A program made the position numbers and the translations under genes. The notes under the pieces are model-generated. The model ran no database searches, was not told the DNA's origin, and saw only the letters and a list, made by a program, of their open reading frames with translations. A stretch of 64,000 nucleotides of DNA from CAYUYV01 sp050331455. GTDB taxonomy: Bacteria > Pseudomonadota > Alphaproteobacteria > JAJFIK01. Numbering within the stretch: the first letter of the stretch is position 1; every line of letters starts with the position of its first letter. Shown one piece after another: positions 34,507-42,781 of this stretch. Location of the stretch: contig JBHJGV010000029.1 in NCBI GenBank assembly GCA_050331455.1, positions 1 to 64,000 on the forward strand, in the 5' to 3' direction.

Positions 34507-34593
34507 TGGTGCGGCCGAGAAGACTCGAACTTCCACCCGTGTTACCGGACAGCGACCTCAACGCTGCGCGTCTACCAATTCCGCCACGGCCGC
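34507..34593 (-). tRNA. tRNA-Leu (anticodon GAG)
   Basis: An 87-base tRNA with 7-bp acceptor stem GCGGCCG/CGGCCGC, discriminator A and a genomically encoded CCA. The D-arm is GCGGAATTGGTAGACGC. The anticodon arm is CAGCG-TTGAGGT-CGCTG with anticodon GAG. A long variable arm and T-arm GTTCGAGTC follow. The variable arm and D-arm are those of class II tRNA-Leu. It reads CUC/CUU codons. No intron or mismatch in the stems is visible. Confidence 0.95.
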
Positions 34594-34696
34594 GAAGGAA
34601 AGGTTCTTCAAGTAGACCCGGGACGTAGCAAATCGGATCCGCCTTGTGAAGGGCCTTGAGGCGAAAATCGCCCCGAGGCCCGGCCCCGGCGCGCGC

Positions 34697-35524
34697 TCAA
34701 ATGCCGTCGCCGTCGGTGAGGGCCGGCTGATGGATGCCGCACTCGTCCTTGTCGAGGCCGGACCAGCGGCCCGAGCGGTAATCCTCGCCCTCCTTCACCC
34801 GATCCGTGCAGGGCATGCAGCCGATGGAGAGATAGCCGTCCTTGACCAGGGGGTGCCGGGGCAGGTTGTGGGTTGCCATGTAATCGTTGAGGTGCTCCAG
34901 GGTCCAACTGGCCAGGGGATTGATCTTGAAGCGCCCTTCGGACACCTCGATGGCCTCCATCCGGGCCCGCGCGCCGGTCTGGAAGCGCTTGCGGCCCGTG
35001 ATCTGCGCTTCAAAGCCCGCCAACCCCCGCTCCAACGGCAAGACTTTGCGGAAATGACAGCAGGCATCCGGCTCCTGGGACCACAGCATGCCATTGGGGT
35101 CGAGCCGGGCCGTGTCCTTCGGGTGCGGGTGCAGCACCCGCAGATCGGTCAGGCCCAGCACCTCCTGGAGCCGGTCCCGGTAGCGCAGGGTCTCCCCGAA
35201 CAGCTTGCCCGTATTCAGAAACAGCACCGGCACCATGGGGTCCACCCGGGACACCATATGCAGCAGCACGGCGGACTCCGCCCCAAAGGATGACACGGCC
35301 GCAATGGTGCCGGGAAAATCCTCCTCGATCAGGGGGCGGAGCAGCTCCACCCCACCGAGGTCGCCATGGCGAGCCCACAGATCGGCCAACCGGTCGGCCA
35401 GGGCCGCGTCCTCGGGCGCCGCGCCGTCGCCGCCATCCATGGGCCGGGGGCGCGGCTTGGGCTGGCCCGGCGGCGTCACGCCGTCCACACGGCCGTTCGT
35501 GAGGGGAATGGTGGTGACGCTCAT
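34697..35524 (-). CDS. cysH: Adenylylsulfate/phosphoadenylylsulfate reductase
   Basis: Reduces activated sulfate to sulfite in assimilation; 275 aa. The PP-loop-like start AAVSSFGAESAVLLHMV is followed by LFLNTGKLFGETLRYRD. The Cys pair in DACCHFRKVLPL and the CMPCT motif near the end are those of the [4Fe-4S]-containing APS-reductase subtype. The catalytic ECGIH tail is present. ATG 35524 overlaps the preceding siroheme gene stop (ATGA), so the two are coupled. An ATG at 35533 is an alternative. The gene after it on this strand is not present; other cys genes (cysI, cysD/N) are outside the window. Confidence 0.93.
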   Translation of the reverse strand: MSVTTIPLTNGRVDGVTPPGQPKPRPRPMDGGDGAAPEDAALADRLADLWARHGDLGGVELLRPLIEEDFPGTIAAVSSFGAESAVLLHMVSRVDPMVPVLFLNTGKLFGETLRYRDRLQEVLGLTDLRVLHPHPKDTARLDPNGMLWSQEPDACCHFRKVLPLERGLAGFEAQITGRKRFQTGARARMEAIEVSEGRFKINPLASWTLEHLNDYMATHNLPRHPLVKDGYLSIGCMPCTDRVKEGEDYRSGRWSGLDKDECGIHQPALTDGDGI

Positions 35525-36102
35525 GGCAGCCATCCTTTCTCGGCCAGCAGGGCTTCGGTGCATTTGGACACCTCGGGAAGGCTCAGGCCCGCGGCCCGCC
35601 AGGTCTCCCGCGCCCGGGCGATTTCCTCCAGCCGGTCCGCCCAGTCCGGGCCGAACCGGGCTTCAATATCCCGCCGCAGCCGCCGGGCGAGGCCCGGCGA
35701 TTTGCCATTGGTGGAAATGGTGAACAGCAGGTCTCCACGGCGCACCATGGAGGGCACATGAAAATCGCACAGGGGGCGCACGTCCTCGGTGTTCACGAGG
35801 ACCTTGTGGGCCCGGGCGAGATCGGCAAGCCGCCGGGCAAGGTCATCGGACAGGTCCGCGGTGAACAGCACGGTCAGGCCGGCAATGTCCGCCTCGTCGG
35901 GCCAACGCCGAGACAGGCGATCGCCCGCCTGGGCCACCATGTCCGCGTCCGCATCCGGCGAGAACACGCTCACCCGATCGGCCCCGGCGGCATCCAGAAG
36001 CGCCACGCGGCGCACGGCCGCGCCGCTCCCGCCGACAACAGCGACGGGAACGCCTGTCAGGTCGAGCATAATGGGAAACACCGGACCCGCCTTTCCGCTC
36101 AC
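35521..36102 (-). CDS. Precorrin-2 dehydrogenase / sirohydrochlorin ferrochelatase-type protein
   Basis: N-terminal CysG-like enzyme (193 aa) that makes siroheme, the cofactor of sulfite reductase. It begins FPIMLDLTGVPVAVVGGSGA, the NAD-binding glycine loop, then VSVFSPDADADM. NTEDVRPLCDFHVPSMVRRG and STNGKSPGLARRLRRDIE follow, both characteristic of the precorrin-2 dehydrogenase family. It lacks the methyltransferase domain of full CysG. It is directly coupled to cysH, which fits a sulfate-assimilation operon. Confidence 0.9.
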   Translation of the reverse strand: MSGKAGPVFPIMLDLTGVPVAVVGGSGAAVRRVALLDAAGADRVSVFSPDADADMVAQAGDRLSRRWPDEADIAGLTVLFTADLSDDLARRLADLARAHKVLVNTEDVRPLCDFHVPSMVRRGDLLFTISTNGKSPGLARRLRRDIEARFGPDWADRLEEIARARETWRAAGLSLPEVSKCTEALLAEKGWLP

Positions 36103-36236
36103 GTTTCACGCCCATCGACGCGGTGATCTTGCAACAAAACACCGCGGCACTTGTGGAGACGTGGTCGGGGGCCGGCTAAAATTCAATCGCGCTTGGAAAA
36201 CTTTATGATGCACACAAATGCAATGTGGAACATAGC

Positions 36237-36470
36237 TCAGGCAGCGGCGCCGAGCCGGTCCGTGATGGACACAGCGATGCGGTCGCCCTGAACCATGATT
36301 TCGCCGCGCGCGATAGGCCGGTTGTTGGCCAGCACCCAGACTTCGTCATTCTGGTGGGCATCGAGCTCAATAACGGCTCCTCGCCCCATGCGCAGCAACT
36401 GGTGCATGGGCAGTTCCGTCTTGCCGAGCACAACGGATATCTCCACTTTCACCGAACCGAGGGCGGTCAT
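36237..36470 (-). CDS. fliN: Flagellar motor switch protein FliN (short form)
   Basis: A 77-residue protein equal to the C-terminal surface-presentation/FliN domain: VKVEISVVLGKTELPMHQLL, LDAHQNDEVWVLANNRPIA and GEIMVQGDRIAVSITDRL. It is the core C-ring subunit of the flagellar switch. FliN is often 80-150 residues, so this is the minimal form. No other flagellar gene is in the window, so it is an isolated copy. The start is MTALG, at 36470; no strong Shine-Dalgarno is seen. Confidence 0.88.
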   Translation of the reverse strand: MTALGSVKVEISVVLGKTELPMHQLLRMGRGAVIELDAHQNDEVWVLANNRPIARGEIMVQGDRIAVSITDRLGAAA

Positions 36471-36596
36471 GGCACGTCTCCCCTGTTTGGCCGAGGCCGG
36501 TCTTGGACAGGCTCACCCTGGCAGCCAGACCTTGCCGGGCGGTTTCGCGCCCCAAGCTGCGCCCATCCTCCACATCGCCGACCAAAGGAGAGACCC

Positions 36597-37292
36597 ATGA
36601 CGGAGCTGTCGGCCCTCAAGCGGGAGGCGCCCGTCGACTGGCTGATTTCGCCGGGCCTTGTCGATTATGCCACGGCGGAACGTGCCATGGCGGACCGGGT
36701 GGCCGCGATCCTTGAGGGCACGGCGCCTGAGGCGATCTGGCTGCTGGAGCACCCGCCCCTTTACACGGCGGGCACCAGTGCGAAGCCTACGGACCTTCTG
36801 ACCCCGGACCGTTTCCCCGTGCATCAGACCGGGCGTGGCGGGCAATACACCTATCACGGGCCGGGCCAGCGGGTGGCCTATGTCATGCTGGATCTCAAAG
36901 CCCGGGGGCAGGATGTGCGCGCATTCGTGACGGGGCTGGAGACCTGGATTATCGAAACACTCGCCGCCTTCAATGTGCGGGGCGAGCGGCGGGGCGAACG
37001 GGTCGGTGTCTGGGTCGCCCGGGGGGGCGGCCGGGAGGACAAGATCGCCGCCATCGGCATCCGGGTGCGCCGCTGGGTCAGCTTCCACGGGATCGCCATC
37101 AATGTGGAGCCGGATCTGGAGCATTTCGCCGGCATCGTGCCGTGCGGCATCAGCCAGCACGGCATCACCAGCCTTGTCGATCTCGGGCTGCCCATCACCA
37201 TGGCCGACCTGGACATCGCCCTGAAAGCCGCCTTCGAGCCCGTGTTCGGTCCGGCCCGCCAGGCCGCCCCGACCATGGCCCCGACGCTTTAG
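36597..37292 (+). CDS. lipB: Octanoyl-[acyl-carrier-protein]:protein octanoyltransferase
   Basis: Transfers octanoate from ACP to lipoyl domains; 231 aa. Family motifs are clear: LLEHPPLYTAGTSAKPTDLL, TGRGGQYTYHGPGQRVAYVM and KIAAIGIRVRRWVSFHGIA with the catalytic Lys. NVEPDLEHFAGIVPCGI carries the catalytic Cys. ATG 36597 has the strong AAAGGAGAG Shine-Dalgarno. It is divergent from fliN. It uses a TAG stop, so amber is an ordinary terminator in this genome. Confidence 0.96.
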   Translation: MTELSALKREAPVDWLISPGLVDYATAERAMADRVAAILEGTAPEAIWLLEHPPLYTAGTSAKPTDLLTPDRFPVHQTGRGGQYTYHGPGQRVAYVMLDLKARGQDVRAFVTGLETWIIETLAAFNVRGERRGERVGVWVARGGGREDKIAAIGIRVRRWVSFHGIAINVEPDLEHFAGIVPCGISQHGITSLVDLGLPITMADLDIALKAAFEPVFGPARQAAPTMAPTL

Positions 37293-37311
37293 CCGGGGCA
37301 GACCACAAAAT

Positions 37312-37341
37312 GGCGGTTCAGGCTGGGGCGGTTCAGGCTGG
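37312..37341. repeat. 15-bp tandem repeat, two copies
   Basis: Two perfect GGCGGTTCAGGCTGG units lie between the convergent lipB and porin-like genes. They are not coding. Confidence 0.85.
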
Positions 37342-37363
37342 CCGGGAGAGCGGCGCCCGCCCC

Positions 37364-38212
37364 TTAGAAATTGGCCTGCAGACCGAAGCCCCAGCGCAGA
37401 GATCCCCGGCGCCCCAGGCCCGGCTCGCCATCCATCAGAAAGTGGTCCCGACTGGCCCGGTCCCACTGCAATCCGGCGGTTAAATCCACCTGATCGGACA
37501 GACCCGTGACGATATTTGCTCCCAGGCCCGCATAACGATAGCCGGGAGCCGTGCCGCTGACCACCTTGCCGACGGCGGCATGGGCCGCAACGTCCAGGCG
37601 GGGCAGGACAGTAAAGGCCTTCTCGACGGCGGCCTCCAGGCTCGCGGTGTTGCTCAAGGCATCGTGGCACAGGCTCAAGGCCGGTTGCCCCGGGGCATCC
37701 ATCAGGAGACGGATGACCGGTTCCACAGCGAGGCGGTCCTCATTGGCGATTGCCACCCGGGACCCCGCCCCGTTCGCCACGGCATCGGGGGTCAGCACGG
37801 GCAGGGTCAGAGCCTGAAGCCCCAAATCGAGCGTGAGGCCCGCCATGAGGGACTGTTTGACGCCGCCGAAAACATGGTAGCGCGCCTGGGCCGGCGCATT
37901 TTCCTCTTCAAAGGGGCGCACACCGCGATAGCCCCCGTAAAAGGGTCCATAGTCCACGCGTACCGTGCGGTGCAGCCCGGTCTCGGCGGTCTGGATACCG
38001 CGGAACACATGCTCACTGTCGAAGTTAACCTCGTGGAAAACGGAAAAACGATATCCCTCGTCTTCGACAAGGTGAACGGGTTGCGGCCCGCGCTCGACGC
38101 TCACGGCTCGGGCCGGCTGGGGCTGAAGCAACAGCCCCAGGGCAACTCCGACGGCCGCACCGGGCAAAGCCGCCGTGCCGCGGGCGCCCGTGCGCCGGCA
38201 CGCGGCGCCCAT
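37364..38212 (-). CDS. Outer-membrane TorF-like putative porin
   Basis: A 282-residue exported protein with a signal peptide (core AAVGVALGLLLQPQPARA, then V). It has the alternating hydrophobic pattern of a beta-barrel. The opening FSVFHEVNFDSEHVFRGIQ, the repeated aromatic strands (YHVFGGVKQSLMAGLTLDLG, YRYAGLGANIVTGLSD) and the final GSLRWGFGLQANF ending in Phe are typical of TorF/Gcw_chp-type outer-membrane proteins. The function is unknown beyond possible porin activity. The start at 38212 is chosen for the signal peptide; 38281 would add an implausible arm. Confidence 0.65.
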   Translation of the reverse strand: MGAACRRTGARGTAALPGAAVGVALGLLLQPQPARAVSVERGPQPVHLVEDEGYRFSVFHEVNFDSEHVFRGIQTAETGLHRTVRVDYGPFYGGYRGVRPFEEENAPAQARYHVFGGVKQSLMAGLTLDLGLQALTLPVLTPDAVANGAGSRVAIANEDRLAVEPVIRLLMDAPGQPALSLCHDALSNTASLEAAVEKAFTVLPRLDVAAHAAVGKVVSGTAPGYRYAGLGANIVTGLSDQVDLTAGLQWDRASRDHFLMDGEPGLGRRGSLRWGFGLQANF

Positions 38213-38534
38213 GCCGCGCCCACCGCGGAAGGCCGCGGCGGGCGCGCTTATTGTGTCGGTCCCCACGAAAAAAGCCCCCAATGCTTCGGGTCGGTTCCAC
38301 GCAGCCCCTGAACGACCTTCAAAAGCCGCCCCTCGTCCCGGATCGCAGCCTGTGACACCACCGCATCAATTGCGGGGTTGCAGCCACGCCGCAGATCAGG
38401 ATCTGCGCACGGGCCTTAAAGTCCGGCTAAAATCAGCTTACAAAATGGGATCGGGTGAATGGGATGTCGGGATTGGCGGCGTCGCCCGCTGCGGATCGGC
38501 GCAGCGGATGCGAGCCGCGAGCGTGGAGACGAGA

Positions 38535-40430
38535 ATGATCAGGGTCGCTATCCGCAGAACCGGGCGCCGCAGTCACCCTGGCGTGCCGGCCACGCTGAGC
38601 CGTTGCAGGGGCGCGGGGTCCCCTGCCGGCCTCCCCCTACAGCATTTCATAATCGGCCTTCTGGTCCTGGTCTTTGCGACCGGCGTGATGCCGGCCCAGC
38701 CATGGGCCAGAGACGTGGATCGCATCCTGCCGCCGCGAACCGTCGAGGCCACGCCGTCGGGCGCTCCGGCGACCATCGCGCCCTGGGTCTGGACCGTGAC
38801 GCCGCGCCTGGAGACCCGGGCGGTGCAGGTCTTCGCCACCGTGACGACGCCGGAAGGCCGCGTCTACCCGGCGCTGCGGGCCGTGCCCGGCGTGGGAGAG
38901 TCCAGTTTCGATCCCGGCGGGCCGGTGCGAATCGCGATCCGGGACGCGGCGGGACGGACGGTTGTCGATGTGCCCTTTCCCGGCTCCGAGCAACGGGTGG
39001 GCGCCGGCGAGATTTCCGGAGCCGGTGTGACCCGGATCGCCGTGGAGCTGCGGATGTTCGGCGAGGTGCGCCAGCTCACCTGGACCGTCGAGACGCCGGT
39101 GGAGAGCGGCGCCGAAGCCGAAAAGGTGGCCGCCGCGCCTGAGGCCGTTAAACCGCGCTCCGTGGAGCCCCAAACGGCGCAGACCGGCCGCACGCCCCCG
39201 TCATCCGGTGCGCCCCGCTCTATCCAGCCAGAGCCCGAGGCCTTCCGGCCAGAGCCAATGACGCCCACTGAGGATTTGGCCCGCCAGGCTGCACCCGCCG
39301 AAACACCGCCGCGCCGGGCCCTCGGCGCCACCGGCGACGTGCCCCAACTGGCCGGCGGGGACAATACGGTCAGTCAACGGACCGGCACACCATCGGGAAC
39401 CCGGGGCACCGAAGCAACGGGCCCCTTCATTCCGGATGTGGCGCCGGCGCCCCGGCCTCGCCCCACCGCGCCCGAACCGCGCGAGGGACCGCGTATTGCC
39501 ATGGAGATCGCACCGCGGACCGGCTTGGCAAGCGGCCGGCGCACCATGTCCGTGGAGCCGGCGCCGACACCGCCCAGCCAGCCGGCGCAGCCTCGGGCGT
39601 CCTCCATCGCGCCGGCCCCGCCGCCCCCTCCGAGCCGAGCCGCCAGCCCGCCAAGCGCCGGTGTCGGGCGGACCGACGGGCGCTGGTCCAGCTGGACTCC
39701 GGGCGCGCCTCAGACCGATCGTGAGACCGGTGGACCGGTTTCCCTGGCCCCGGGCAGTGACCGCAGCGCCGCCACGGATCCGTTCCGACCCGACAGGACC
39801 GAACCGACGCAGCGACCATCGCAGGTCAGAACCGCTGCCCTGCCCCCGGCCCAATCCTCGCCATCCCGTCCAAGCGCCGCCGCAGACCGCCCCGCCGGTT
39901 ATGACTCCGGCACCGGGGTCCGGGATCCGGCAACGGCCTCCCGGTCGCCGGTCGGCTCTGGCGCCGATATACCGCGTCCGCTGCCCGCGCCCTGGACCGT
40001 GCGGCGGCCGTCCACGGCCGCGGCCCGCTCGGTCGCCGCGAGAGAAGGCCAGGCGGCCTGGGAACCAAGACGCCCCATGACCCCGGAAGAGACCTCCCGA
40101 ACCATCGAACAACTCCTGTCCGGGGCCAGCGGTTCGCCCGTGCAGGTGCCGCCACGCCGCACCGAAGATCCTGGCACGGCACCGGCGGCGGCGCGCCTGA
40201 GCGGACCCGTCGATACCGGTGTGCGCCGTTCCGAACGCGAGCGCAATTGTTCACGCGTCGTCTATACCTATGCCTGTACCGGCCGCCCCGCCTTCGGCGA
40301 GGAAGCCGACAGCATCACCTTTTCCTGCGACCGGGACATGGAAGACTGTTGCGACGCGCGCAAATCCCGCGTCGCGCGCCTGTGCGGCGACCGCAATTCA
40401 GTCAAGACATTCGACTGCGGCTGTTCTTGA
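38535..40430 (+). CDS. Large proline-rich secreted protein with Cys-rich C-terminus, function unknown
   Basis: I do not recognise the function of this 631-residue protein. An N-terminal signal or anchor (LPLQHFIIGLLVLVFATGVM) precedes a beta-rich domain of about 150 residues (VWTVTPRLETRAVQVFATVT, then VELRMFGEVRQLTWTVETP). A 350-residue Pro/Ala/Arg/Ser-rich disordered region follows. It ends in a Cys-rich module of about 60 residues (NCSRVVYTYACTGRPAF, then CDRDMEDCCDARKSRVA and FDCGCS). The nine or so Cys residues there suggest a disulfide-bonded fold. ATG 38535 with GGAG seven bases upstream is chosen over the frame start at 38175. The exported location is inferred. Confidence 0.6.
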   Translation: MIRVAIRRTGRRSHPGVPATLSRCRGAGSPAGLPLQHFIIGLLVLVFATGVMPAQPWARDVDRILPPRTVEATPSGAPATIAPWVWTVTPRLETRAVQVFATVTTPEGRVYPALRAVPGVGESSFDPGGPVRIAIRDAAGRTVVDVPFPGSEQRVGAGEISGAGVTRIAVELRMFGEVRQLTWTVETPVESGAEAEKVAAAPEAVKPRSVEPQTAQTGRTPPSSGAPRSIQPEPEAFRPEPMTPTEDLARQAAPAETPPRRALGATGDVPQLAGGDNTVSQRTGTPSGTRGTEATGPFIPDVAPAPRPRPTAPEPREGPRIAMEIAPRTGLASGRRTMSVEPAPTPPSQPAQPRASSIAPAPPPPPSRAASPPSAGVGRTDGRWSSWTPGAPQTDRETGGPVSLAPGSDRSAATDPFRPDRTEPTQRPSQVRTAALPPAQSSPSRPSAAADRPAGYDSGTGVRDPATASRSPVGSGADIPRPLPAPWTVRRPSTAAARSVAAREGQAAWEPRRPMTPEETSRTIEQLLSGASGSPVQVPPRRTEDPGTAPAAARLSGPVDTGVRRSERERNCSRVVYTYACTGRPAFGEEADSITFSCDRDMEDCCDARKSRVARLCGDRNSVKTFDCGCS

Positions 40431-40446
40431 ATGTTAAAATATAAAA

Positions 40447-40472
40447 GGCAGCGGTGCTTCCACGCCGCTGCC
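40447..40472. terminator. Intrinsic terminator between convergent genes
   Basis: An 8-bp GGCAGCGG/CCGCTGCC stem with a 10-base loop. On the minus strand it is followed by TTTTATATTTTA, a good T tract for the export-lipoprotein gene. On the plus strand the tail is CTCTGTTT, weaker. Confidence 0.8.
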
Positions 40473-40507
40473 CTCTGTTTAGCTCAACGGGTCGATACAC
40501 CGGCTGA

Positions 40508-41107
40508 TTAAAACCGCCGTTCACCCACGCGGACAATATCGCCCGGCTGAATTTTGGTTTGGGAGGTGGCCGGAACGGCGATTTCCGCCTGACTTCCGGC
40601 ACGGGTCAGAAAGATGGTCCGGTTATTGGCCCGCGGCGTGAACCCGCCCGCCATGCTGATCGCATTCAGCACATGCATATTGGCCACGTAGGGGAACTCT
40701 CCGCCCCGCTGGACTTCGCCGAAAATGTAGAAAGGCCTGTTCTCCTCGACCTCGATGCTGACCCGGGGCTCGACGAGATATTGGGCGAAGGCTTCCGTCA
40801 GGCGCTCTTCCGCCTCGCGCAGCGTGAGTTGATTGACATCGACCACGCCGACCAAGGGCAAGGCGATGCCACCGGTGGCATCCACCTCGAAAGATCCCGA
40901 CAGATTGGTTTCATTGAAAACGATGACCCGCAGTTGATCCCGAGGTCCCAGGCGGTAGGCCTGCTGGTTCACGGCGGATACGGGCATGACATTGGCCGAA
41001 GCCGAGGTCATGGGCTCCGGTTGCATGGCACAGCCGGCCATGAGCACGCAGGCAATCACCGGCCCGAAGACCCTGGACGGCATTTTGGCAACAAACGACA
41101 TGATCAT
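40508..41107 (-). CDS. Polysaccharide export outer-membrane lipoprotein (Wza/GumB-like)
   Basis: Outer-membrane export protein for a capsule or exopolysaccharide; 199 aa. The signal peptide ends in lipobox LMAGC. The Poly_export domain follows: YRLGPRDQLRVIVFNETNLS, ATGGIALPLVGVVDV and LTEAFAQYLVEPRVSIEVEE. The SLBB-type region is FYIFGEVQRGGEFPYVANM with AISMAGGFTPRANN. It is a short GumB-type form lacking later SLBB domains. ATG 41107 has AGGG upstream. It is the last gene of the minus-strand exopolysaccharide group, followed by a strong terminator. Confidence 0.92.
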   Translation of the reverse strand: MIMSFVAKMPSRVFGPVIACVLMAGCAMQPEPMTSASANVMPVSAVNQQAYRLGPRDQLRVIVFNETNLSGSFEVDATGGIALPLVGVVDVNQLTLREAEERLTEAFAQYLVEPRVSIEVEENRPFYIFGEVQRGGEFPYVANMHVLNAISMAGGFTPRANNRTIFLTRAGSQAEIAVPATSQTKIQPGDIVRVGERRF

Positions 41108-41302
41108 GACTCACTTACCCTCGACATATCCTCTTGGCACGTGCTCTGGGCACGGATGTCCAAGCCCTGTTGTTGTGCCCTGATCGGTCAGGGCCGAATC
41201 CGTCCGCAGCACCGCTTCACGCCGGGCAGCATTGGGAACGCAGCCCCCCCGGCGCGCGTGCCGCACTCCTTGTGTACCCGCCGGCTCCGCCCACTCCAAG
41301 GG

Positions 41303-42679
41303 TCAGGTCCGAAAGGCGGGCATAGTGGCCGGGCCATAGGCCGGGTGCGCCATCGCGGGCGCCGCCGTCGCCTGTGCATGGTCATACCGGGCCCGCTCGG
41401 CCGCAACGAAAACAATCAGCATGATGACCCAGGACACATTCTGCCCCAGGAGGATCGTGCTTTCGGTCAGGTTGTGAACAATAGCGTAGAGCATCAGTCC
41501 CCAGGCGATATTGTGCGTATGGGGATGACTGTCTCGTGCGATCCGCAGGGCCTGGTCGAAACGCCACAGAATGGGGAAAAACAACAGTACGCCAATGATA
41601 CCCAGGTTCAGCCAGATATCCAGAAAGCCGTTATGGGCCTGGTTGAGCTGTCGGATGAAATAGACCGGGGCGGTCAAGTTGACCGAATCGAGCCCCACGG
41701 CCCAGAATGACATGTGCCCATACCCCAGCAGCCAGCGCTCACTCGCCTTGTCCGACACATAGTCCCAGATGATCGTACGGTCCGTGAAGGTCACGTCGGC
41801 CACGATGACGCCCAGCACATCGTCGGATTCGATGCCGAACCCGAAAACCAGGATCCAATAGGTCAGGAACAAGAGGGTGAGGAACATCATCAGTGTGGTC
41901 CCCACCGAGACCCGGAGCAGACGGGATGCTATGAGAGCCACAATCGTCAGCACGGGGATAATCAATATCTCTTGCTGAGCCGTTTTGGACTTGGCGATCA
42001 CCAGAATGAAGACGAATGCCGCCAGAAAAACCACATTGGCCAGCTTCAGCACGGCGCCCGGCAGATCGCGGTGGATGAATAGGCCCGTAATGAAGGCATA
42101 GCCCGCAATCGCACCCATGGTGTTCTTGTGGTTCTGGAAGCCGCGGAACTCATCGAGGCTCGTGTAGGACGTGCCCATGGTGGCGGCGATCAGGCTCTGG
42201 ATCAGGGCCACGGCAAAGGCGGCATACAGCACAAAGAACATCCGCCGGGGGCTGCGGACATAGATGCTGGTGATGATCAGACAATAAATGATGATGAGCG
42301 CGAGCACGGCGCGGCGGAAACTGATTGAGGGGACGATGGCCCAGTTTGACGAAAGCAGAACATAGCCCATCAGCAGAAGGAGCGGCAGATAGCCGAGAAT
42401 GGTGCGCAAGAACCGTTCCGGCTGGCGTAGGATCAGCAGGCTGAGCAGCGCCGCAGCGGCGAGCCAGAAGAACTGGTTCAGCGTGTTGGCCTTGGAGGCC
42501 TGAACGGCGAAGGCCGTGATGCTCAAATCGATCTGTTCGATCTCCGGTGTAAAGATCTGGAACAGATAGAGCAGGATGATGAAGAAGATGACCTCGGCAG
42601 CGCGATAGACGGGCGCGTGGTCTGGCCGGCCCCAGAGCGGAGCCGGCGCGATCGACGCAGTGGTTTGGCCGCCAAACAT
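41303..42679 (-). CDS. O-antigen ligase/polymerase family protein (Wzy/ExoQ-like)
   Basis: Multi-pass inner-membrane protein of 458 aa with about 11 helices, matching the Wzy_C/O-antigen ligase family used to polymerise exopolysaccharide. Conserved features are RGFQNHKNTMGAIAGYAFI, with its key His in the motif HKN, and FTDRTIIWDYVSDKASER. LNQAHNGFLDIWLNLGIIG follows. The Ala/Pro-rich tail is disordered. It sits between the Wzc-like gene and the export lipoprotein, which is the expected company. Whether it is a polymerase or ligase cannot be settled by sequence alone. Confidence 0.85.
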   Translation of the reverse strand: MFGGQTTASIAPAPLWGRPDHAPVYRAAEVIFFIILLYLFQIFTPEIEQIDLSITAFAVQASKANTLNQFFWLAAAALLSLLILRQPERFLRTILGYLPLLLLMGYVLLSSNWAIVPSISFRRAVLALIIIYCLIITSIYVRSPRRMFFVLYAAFAVALIQSLIAATMGTSYTSLDEFRGFQNHKNTMGAIAGYAFITGLFIHRDLPGAVLKLANVVFLAAFVFILVIAKSKTAQQEILIIPVLTIVALIASRLLRVSVGTTLMMFLTLLFLTYWILVFGFGIESDDVLGVIVADVTFTDRTIIWDYVSDKASERWLLGYGHMSFWAVGLDSVNLTAPVYFIRQLNQAHNGFLDIWLNLGIIGVLLFFPILWRFDQALRIARDSHPHTHNIAWGLMLYAIVHNLTESTILLGQNVSWVIMLIVFVAAERARYDHAQATAAPAMAHPAYGPATMPAFRT

Positions 42680-42781
42680 TCCGATGGGCCCCTTCTCACA
42701 CGTCCCAACCGGACTGCACCCCCGGTCTGGAGAGGGCAGTCCCCAGATGAGCCGCTTTGATATCGCCAGGCCTGATGCCCG

